Shown here: positions 56,351-64,000 of the stretch, piece after piece | Position numbering within the stretch: the first letter of the stretch is position 1 | How the letters are laid out: each line of letters opens with the position of its first letter | NCBI RefSeq assembly: GCF_029227915.1 | Contig: NC_079888.1 | Coordinates: 5,343,001 to 5,407,000 of the forward strand | Direction of reading: 5' to 3' | From: Hydractinia symbiolongicarpus | Lineage: Eukaryota > Cnidaria > Hydrozoa > Anthoathecata > Hydractiniidae | Length of the DNA stretch: 64,000 nucleotides | Notes under the pieces: generated by a model | Told to the model about the DNA's origin: nothing | Database searches by the model: none | Seen by the model: only the letters and a program-made list of their open reading frames with translations | Made by a program: the position numbers and the translations under genes

Positions 56351-57699
56351 AACATATACAATGAGAAAAATTTGTCTTTGACATTGATCAGCTTTTTTGT
56401 ATGTGTTGTTGGACACCCTTAATTTTTTGGGTCATTTATATAATAATGCAGATGTAAGATGCGCACTGCTGTATTGTTTGTTTTTTAATGGACGTATATC
56501 TGCTACACAAATTAAATGAGAATACAGTGGATTCTGCCACGCGAAACAGGTAGTATGACATTAATCACGCGGGGTAACACTTTTATTTGTGAATTTAAAT
56601 CTGGGCAATAAGTAGCGCATGAGACAGTGCGCCATTTACTCACTGAACATGCGGGACATAATATTGGGATATATTTTTTGTGTTTCTGTTTTAGGATCAG
56701 AAGTTATTTTAAAACGATGTTTTGGGACATAAATAAGGTACACAAAGATAATTTATTTAAACAAATATTAATTTGTATCGATGCATAATACGTAGAATTC
56801 TTCTTAAGTTAACTGAGCACATGGGGGACAATTCATGAATATTTTTCAAGATAGCAAAATGTTGTATCACGCCGTCATTAGGGAAATTTGCTTCACAGAG
56901 TAGGAACATTGAGCTTTTAACTACCATAAATAAAATTTTCGTCATTGCACACCCCTGTGGACATTTTTACCTGTGAATGGTTCTTCATGATTAGACATTC
57001 GAGCATGGAAGGCGGAATTTGGTCAGTACGTATAATGATGACATTTTAAAGGTACTAAATTGTAAATTGGTTGCATATTATATCACGATCGCAAAAAGCA
57101 TAAAGCTAGAAAAAATGATCCCATAAAGGTTAAATTTTATACTTGACTTCAAGACGCATACCAAAGCGTCTGTTGTTGAGGTTTTATTTAATACCGTTTA
57201 TCTCAGGACTTTCAAACCATCCTTCATACTCGTCGAAATATGTATTTAAAAAGAAAATTAATCAAGGATCTGGACGCCGTTTGCAGAATTGATGAAGAGG
57301 AGCGGAATGCTTATAACCAAGTTAGTGGCAAGAAGACGATGACGACAATGTGTGAGAGCCGGAAGAAGACGATGACCACGTTGCATAGGAGCCGGAAGAA
57401 GACGAGCCTAGAAATGTGTTTTATCTGTTTTGTGATTTTAACGATGAACCCAATTTATAAAAAGAGGTTTTTACATACCATAAGAAAGAAAATATATTGT
57501 TAAAAAAACATAAAAATAAGTTCAAAATCACGAATCGCGAAAGTTTATCTCGCAAAAATTTTTCAATTTGTAGATTCGCGAAAATTTATCCAAAAAATTT
57601 CGCCAGTTTTTTAGCTTGCGAAAGTTTCTCCGAATAATCCTTGTTTCCCAAAATCTGCGGAAAGATCAAAGGAATATCGGTAACCCTTTTGAACAGACA

Positions 57700-58125
57700 A
57701 AATACGGCTATTATTAAAGAGACTAGACGGTGGCCTGTGGATAAATTCATGAGATCGCCCATCCTTTATTTACGGCATTTTGTAAGCCTCACTTTTGCGC
57801 AGAGACAGACAGACGGAATAGGGCTATTATTAAAGAGAGTAGTTCGCCCGTCCTTTAAATTTACCCGTCGCAACAAAGTGGATAAAAATATATCACATTT
57901 CATATTCGTGCGCATTTTAAAAAATTCGTGTTTCCGTTACGGAACGCTGCTTTCGCGAACAGACAGACGGACTACGACTATTATTAAAGAGATACTAGTC
58001 GTTAGCCCGTGGAAAATCCACGGGTTCGGCCGTCCTTTATGTATCGCATTTCGTGTTTCCGTAACAAAAAGACAAACAAACGTACGAACAGACAGACAGA
58101 CGGAATGCAGCTATTATTAAAGAGA
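57700..58125 (-). mobile_element. second tandem array of Helitron-like short elements
   Basis: Minus-oriented units lie at 57723-57838, 57839-57992 and 57993-58125, preceded by the tail of another. On the plus strand each closes with GGCTATTATTAAAGAGA. The last unit opens ACTAGTCGTTAGCCCGTGGA with an intact hairpin. CAGACAGACGGA words lie near each closing end. The frames at 57641-58120 and 58009-58215 run through the array and are not genes. Confidence 0.65.
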
Positions 58126-58772
58126 TATCTTTTTAAAAATATTTATGTTGCCTTTATAAATGAAATTATTTTCTTTTCACATTTAAAATTTAAAATCGCT
58201 TTTATACCTCCATAGGCAAGCCACAACTTAAATTTTCTGTTATTGTTGTTGTTTTCTTCTTCTTGCGCTACCATTATGAAAAATTTGTCCCGAAAAGCGC
58301 TTTACTCGTGCCCAGACTGCATTGTATGAAAGTCAGTAATGACATGATATTATCTATATTGTTGAATAATCCTTACCGCTCAGTCAGGAAACATGGTTTC
58401 TACAAAGATATGTTGATTTTGACCCTTTTTTTATTCAAATCTTGACAATTTTTTTTGTTACTTGAACCTTAGTTCTATTTTCCCGTAGCGGCCAGATAAA
58501 CGGTTTATAGGCCATTATGAAAAGCTGATGCAAAAGTTGCAACTTAGTAACAATAAGAGACAAACACTCAATAGATTAATGTTTTTATTGCGTTGAACCA
58601 AAGAGGATGTGAACGACATTCTTAATGCAATATGTCAAAGGAATAATAAAGTTATTTGCATGCGTCTCTAATTTGTGAAATCGTCCATAGCGTAAGTTTA
58701 AAAGAGCGCTAGTTAGATAGGTATTTCGTCCTGTGTCTGTAGGTGGAAGTTTTGTAACACTCGCTTTCAAAA
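58126..58772. other. intergenic, upstream of the decarboxylase
   Basis: This should contain the decarboxylase promoter and 5' UTR. A short relative of the 700-bp dispersed repeat lies at about 58488-58525. No core promoter element is clear. Confidence 0.4.
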
Positions 58773-61700
58773 ATGGCTGAGAAACGTAAAACAAAAATCA
58801 CACCAACAAAAGGAAAGAAATCAAAAACAGTAACTATTGATGAAGTAGATGCTGCGTAAGTTCTTTACATTTCTGAACTTTAAGTTGTGCGTTTAAGTAA
58901 TGGTAACAATACAAGTTTTATTTATTAAGTTTTCTGTACATGAACTACCTTTCTAGCCAAGTTGCATCTTCGATTTGAACTGAACTCCATACTATATTTC
59001 AGACCTGCAGCCGATGTCTACAAGCAACCATGGCGAGCATTGGCTGGTTGGTTTCTTGGTCCACGTGCAGAAAATCGCGATCAATTTACTCGCTTGACTA
59101 AACAAGCAATTGACTGGTATTCCGATTGTCGAGAACAATACTACCCCACAGATCCATGCTACATCACTGAAGATGTGAAAGCTTCTTCTGCGTATCGGGC
59201 TGAAATAAGAGACCTAGAGGAACAAATGGAAACGATGTTTCACGAATTGTCAGATAGTATTCCGTTTTTCAGCACCAGATATCAGGTAGATTTTAGCAAA
59301 AACAAATCACGCGAACAGTCCTTTAAATTTTTCCGTTTAACCTTCTCATCTACTTCTTAGGGCCACATGACTTGGGAATGCACCCTGCCATCAATACTTG
59401 GATATTTTTCTGGTATGTTATGGAATCAAAACAACGTAGATTCTTCAGCATCTCCAGTTACAACACTGTACGAGATTAAAGTTGGTCAACATTTGTGTCA
59501 ACTTATGAACTTTAAATCTGATAAATCGATATCACCATGGGCTCATCTAACAGGATGCGGCTCCGTTGCCAATATTGAAGCAATGTGGGCTGCCCGAAAC
59601 CTGAAATTTCATCCTATTGCTGTACAAGCAGCAGTAACCTCGATGGAAGCTGGCGATTTAGGAAGTGAGTTTTTTCCCGTTGTTTTTTTCTGGTTCGATA
59701 AGGAGAAATATTTTCCTACCTAATATTTTTAGAGGGTGCTACTACTCCAGTGTATGTACCCGAATTGGACAAGTGTGTTCCACTAAATCAATGCACACAT
59801 TGGCAATTACTTAATCTTGACGTAGAAACCGTTTGCAACCTAACTGAAGCAGTAAGAATTCATGCCAAGTTGCCCGACAATAGCTTGATAGATGAACATT
59901 TAAAGGTAACTTTTTATCTTGTATAGCAATACGCTAATTGCGTTTTTCTTTATTCTGTCCTTGTTTTGTGCTGAAATTACAAAGCACGCGTTTCGAATTA
60001 GGGATGGATGACTGGACTTTATTTTTATCCAAGTCTCACACTAACAGCAAAGCCTAGAAAAAATTTTGTGTGGATGCGTCACTTATATGACGTTCGTCTT
60101 GGATTTATTCTTTATAATTTTTAGAAAGAGTCGATCGTCTCTATTGGATTAGCAGATTTCATGGCTAAGCATGGTATTAAATCCCCAGTAATGTGTTCAC
60201 CTGGTACAAATCACTACTCGTGGCCTAAAGGTGCCACCATACTTGGCATGGGAGATAACAACGTTCTTCCTATAAATGTTGATAAGAATGCAAGGCAGGA
60301 TGTCTCTCGTATGTATGATTTTTTTGTATCCATCTAAGCTTAGTTGGTGTTTATAAGCGTAATAATAATCATGTTTTCAGAGTTGAGGGAAAAGTTGAAG
60401 ATGTGTTTACAAATGAAAAAGCCAGTAATCATGGTAGTAGCAGTGATTGGTTCTACTGAAGAAAGTGCTGTGGATCCACTGGAAGAGATTTATAATCTCC
60501 GAAACGAGTTCAGAGGAAAGGCACGAAATTTCTTTACATCAATTTACCTGCATTCATAATTTTATTCTGAACATTTCGCTTTCTTTTTTTTAGGGTTTGA
60601 ACTTCTCCATTCACGCAGATGCTGCTTGGGGAGGGTACTTGCTTACCATGATCCGAGAACCAACTGAATCCAAACTTAACAGCCGTCAGAAACACGGAAT
60701 TGACTTCATCCCGTCTATCCCACTTTCTGACTATGCAAAGCGCCAGTACTCAGCCATCTGTAAAGCAGACACGGGTAATACGTCTTTTTGTTCTGCTATC
60801 GCGTTTGAAGATTTCGCCTACATATTTTTATAACGTAAAATTGGATTACTATTATAGTGACAATTGACCCTCACAAGGCAGGCTTTTGTCAGTATCCTGC
60901 CGGAGCACTTGCTTACAGGAATGGAACAATGAAAGGGTTCATCACGTTACAGGCTCCAGAAGTTTTTCACGGTGAAGATGATGTTTCCGTTGGTGTTTAC
61001 GGTTTGGAAGGTTCGAAACCTGGTGCTGCTGCTGTTGGTGTTATGCTCTCTCATCGTGTACGTTAGTTTACATCTAAATTTTTACCTGCATTTATTGAAA
61101 TGAATTTCTATAATATCCAGTCATTTAGGTTATTGGTCTGGACAAACTTGGTTATGGCAGAATTTTAGGTCAATGCCAATTAGGATCGAAACTATTCTAT
61201 TGCATGTGGATGACAATTGCCGAGGAATATGATGAATTTGTTTGCATGAATTTCATCGATTTGCCTGCAGATCTTGGTGTGCCAGAGGACGAAGTCAAAG
61301 CTTTTATTCGAGAGCGCATTCTTGGTTCAAATGGTGCAGACTTGGCGGAGGTAATGTTGTAACTACGATACGATGCATACTAAAATAAGTGCTTCGCATA
61401 AATCTGATGGTAATATTTCGTATTAGGACGAGGAGGCTATGAAGTTTCTCTCCAATGTCGGACCTGATGCATTGATTAACTCCTTTGTTGTAAATCTAAA
61501 AGGCAATACAAAAACTTCTGTGTGTAATGATCTTCAAATGCTAATGTTTAATGAGTTAAATGGTACGTTTTTGTTTTTTGTTTCGTTTCTTGTTCCATCT
61601 GCAGCTCTTAACATTATCCATATATTTTTAATTAGCCACTGTTGGTCAGTCCCCTAAACGCGTTCCAATGTTTTTGACTACATCTATGCTGGAGCCAACG

Positions 61701-62982
61701 AAATACGGTGCTTCCGTGGATCAATTAAAGGTTCGTCTGGGTTTACCAATAACCGAAGAGAGTTTGGGATTTCTACGAAACACTTGCATGAATCCTTTTC
61801 AATGCACTCAAGCATTTGTTACGGCTATGGGAAAGATGTTCAGAAATGTGGTATTAAATTGCATTGGAGGGGTAGGTGTATCTAACAACTCTTACAATTC
61901 TCAAAATTTAGCCATCAATGGTAACACATGTTACTCACATTTTTAGCTAGACAAGAAAGGTGATCCAAAAGATCATCACACGTTTGTCGTCTGTGGTCGC
62001 ATGAACAAGACTGGTAAAGTGTTTGTCGAATACATACCATCTATATCAGAAAAACAGTCCCAGTATCACGTTATCACTACTTTGAAAACCTGCTCAGACG
62101 CAGATCTTGCTAAATTTAGGTACATTATCTTCTGGGGTTCTTAAGTTCCTTTTAGGAGTTTTTTAGTATATGAAATTTTATTATACTGTAGAAGCGAGCA
62201 GAAGCATCAACAATCGACTTACTTCCTTCGCACAAAAGCACCAATCACAATTATGAACATGCTTCGAAATTCAGATAAGATGCAATTTCAGGTTTTCAAG
62301 GGTATGCTCTTTTTCTTCTTTTAAAGTCTTAATTTACTCGCCTTTTATTTCATGCTTGTTTCTTATTCTGTCCTATCTTTAGGTGCAGTTACGTCAGAAT
62401 GTCTTTTTGAAGTTGCCTTAAAAGTGGACGAAGTATTTCGGTATAACCATTTGGAAAGCATCAAAGCGTCCGAACATATACAGTATCCAGAAGCTCAAAC
62501 ATATTTCTTGTATGGCGACAAAAAACGTGCGTACATTTCGCATGTTATTACCAAGCATCCAGACTTCCAACAGGTAAGGAATCAACATTAGGAAACACAG
62601 CATATATTTTTTCACAATGAATTTATTTTTACAAAAATAACAACCGCATTCTTTAAACCATGATCATTCTATAGTTTCTTAAGATTTTCCGAAAGTATTT
62701 TATCCACTAATATAAAAATTTGTGCAAAATTTTGTTTCTCCTTAGGTTGTCCAGTTGGATGAGATCCCTCACAGTATCACACCACACGTGCTCGATCTCG
62801 GTCTAATTATCACGATTCCTGAAATTCATGGCTACCCCTTGATCATCGACAATAAGATTAGCGATCCCTTACAACGAGAATCTTATACAGTGCACTACAA
62901 AGGCATCCAGTATGCTGATTGTAAAACCAAAATTACTCTCAGCAAGAGAAATTCCAAAAAATGGTTTAAGGGAAATTTGTAA
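58773..62982 (+). CDS. large PLP-dependent amino-acid decarboxylase family protein
   Basis: Fifteen exons: 58773-58855, 59003-59285, 59361-59664, 59733-59905, 60125-60308, 60381-60520, 60594-60774, 60858-61057, 61129-61350, 61427-61562, 61636-61871, 61947-62119, 62192-62301, 62383-62573, 62746-62982. All phases fit, giving 950 residues. The N-terminus (1-30) is Lys-rich. The catalytic part is fold-type I, group II decarboxylase: phosphate-binding TGCGSVANIE (186-195), cofactor-stacking His311 in TNHYSWPKGA, Asp398 in HADAAWGG that pairs with the pyridine nitrogen, and Schiff-base Lys456 in TIDPHKAG. Family knowledge: these enzymes decarboxylate L-amino acids (glutamate, aspartate, tyrosine, DOPA and similar) to amines and CO2. 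The protein is about twice the length of a typical GAD or AADC because of a long C-terminal part (about 600-950), as in the large decarboxylase-domain proteins of some microbes and invertebrates. The substrate is not readable from sequence. Intron 6 starts GC rather than GT. Confidence 0.9.
60521..60593 (+). other. GC-AG intron of the decarboxylase gene
   Basis: The exon before it ends AGAGGAAAG and is followed by GCACGA, with no usable GT nearby. The acceptor is TTTTTTTTAG at 60584-60593. Only this splice keeps the frame and yields FRGKGLNFSIHADAAWGG, the expected family sequence. GC-AG introns are a minor but normal class. A sequence variant at the donor is the alternative. Confidence 0.8.
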
Positions 62983-63023
62983 ATCGTGTATATTATGTAA
63001 GAAATGAATGGATTGAATGAATG

Positions 63024-63033
63024 AATAAATAAA
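63024..63033 (+). promoter_or_regulatory. overlapping polyadenylation signals
   Basis: Two overlapping AATAAA hexamers (63024-63029 and 63028-63033) lie about 42 bases after the decarboxylase stop codon, the likely 3' end signal. Confidence 0.65.
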
Positions 63034-64000
63034 TTAATGAAATGAAATAATACACCATGCACTTTTGATATGAATATCACACATCAAAGATCCACTTATA
63101 AATTTGTACCTACTCCGTGCAATCAATTTTGTATAGCCACTTAATGCAAAAATATTAATTTTTCCCGCTTTCACGAAAGTCCACTAATTTCTCATTCTTC
63201 TCCATACATGACTGGTCAACAATAAGGCAGATTAGCTTAATTTTCTGCATATTTAGTTTGGTTTAACCTCCACTTCATCCCACTCCATGTGCACCTACAC
63301 TCAAACGGTCAAACAACAAATCTTTCTAAGATAGACGAAACATTCTTCATTAAATCCACACAACATCCTTCCCTTCCTCCTAATATTGATGCACCGTTGG
63401 AATACGTTCAAGCCTCCCTACTCTGTAACACCACTCACTCACGCACTTAAACACGAGTTATATTCTAGAATTCGATGGTCGATATAAAGCAAAGGGGTTA
63501 TTTACACGTTACAAATACTCGCTTTGTCGTGAATTATCACATTAAGCAACGCCGACGTCAATTTGTAACGTCAAATTACAACGTCAATGGTAAAACAATA
63601 CGTTGACATAAGCGCTGCAGTTTTTAATGTTTCAATTTAACAACCATCTTGTTAATTATTCACATGTTAAATGTTTTGAATATTTTTAACGGAAAATGGA
63701 GATAGTAATTAGAATTGCACTTCATCGTTGTGATTAAAGTTTGTTTAAATTGTTTGAATTTAAGAGATATCTGTAAAAAAGGGCCTGTCTCTCTTGCGTG
63801 TAACTCCATACGAAAAATAAAGTGCTTTCAGTAGACTAACTTCAATTAAACGCACACTGTAGTATTTATCTGGATGTAAATATAAAATCAGCTGCGAAGA
63901 AGAGCAAATTTACAATTACTAATTTTTTTAATTGATCAACAAAATGAGATACAATTGTATTGTTTTTCTGTCAATTGCTGACTTCTTTCATTGCATATTG
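63034..64000. other. 3' flank of the window
   Basis: I see no gene, repeat family or RNA gene in this last kilobase. Confidence 0.4.

Larger units (their letters stand above)
55051..57637. mobile_element. 2.6-kb TIR element without a transposase
   Basis: The ends are TTATTCGGAGAAATTTTCGCG and its inverted counterpart TTGCGAAAGTTTCTCCGAATAA (13 terminal bases perfectly matched). Both sides carry repeated CGCGAAAGTTTA words within about 110 bp. The interior holds the 395-bp inverted-repeat unit (55384-55778), degenerate repeats to about 56.35 kb, and a small basic frame at 57240-57503 over a GAAGAAGACGATGAC repeat that I do not consider a gene. No target duplication is clear. It is a non-autonomous element of unassigned superfamily. 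Confidence 0.6.

Noticed and set aside
57240-57503. 87-residue Lys/Thr-rich frame
   Set aside because: It arises from a short GAAGAAGACGATGAC repeat inside a non-autonomous TIR element.
57641-58215. Frames of 159 and 68 residues
   Set aside because: They cover a tandem array of short mobile elements and translate its repeats.

Overview
The window is eukaryotic genomic DNA: AT-rich, with long GT-AG introns, multi-exon genes and dense small repeats. The gene content points to an early-branching animal, most likely a cnidarian and perhaps a hydrozoan: a secreted TSP1/fucolectin-type lectin, two apolipoprotein-L-like genes, a large group-II-type PLP decarboxylase and a DZIP3-like HEPN protein. 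This assignment is inference, since no species marker is present. I built the exon models by hand from splice-site, phase and family logic.

Layout: 1-11.3 kb is repeat-rich and holds no gene I can support. 11.45-12.94 kb (+) is a single-exon polytopic membrane protein. 15.4-19.6 kb (+) is a six-exon TSP1 plus double FTP lectin. 21.7-25.65 kb (-) is an ApoL-like gene. 25.7-33 kb is intergenic with MITEs. 33.1-40.25 kb holds two convergent genes bounded by inverted sequence similarity: a 225-aa orphan (+) and a 929-aa zinc/SAP protein with transposase-like motifs (-). I propose that this is one large, possibly undescribed, two-gene DNA transposon. 43.05-44.79 kb (+) is a HEPN-domain protein, followed directly by a tandem array of Helitron-like hairpin elements. 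47.65-50.19 kb (+) is a second ApoL-like gene, in the opposite orientation to the first. 51-58 kb is repeats: a large copy of a 9.5-10.3 kb repeat, a SINE, a 73-bp tandem repeat, a 2.6-kb TIR element and another Helitron-like array. 58.77-62.98 kb (+) is a complete 15-exon PLP-dependent decarboxylase.

The genes do not form an operon or an obvious pathway. The lectin, ApoL-like and HEPN genes each belong to families often linked to immunity or defence in animals, so a loosely immune-flavoured neighbourhood is possible, but this is only an inference. Much of the non-coding DNA can be assigned to non-autonomous element families: Helitron-like, Tc1/mariner or pogo-like, tRNA-SINEs and unclassified TIR elements.
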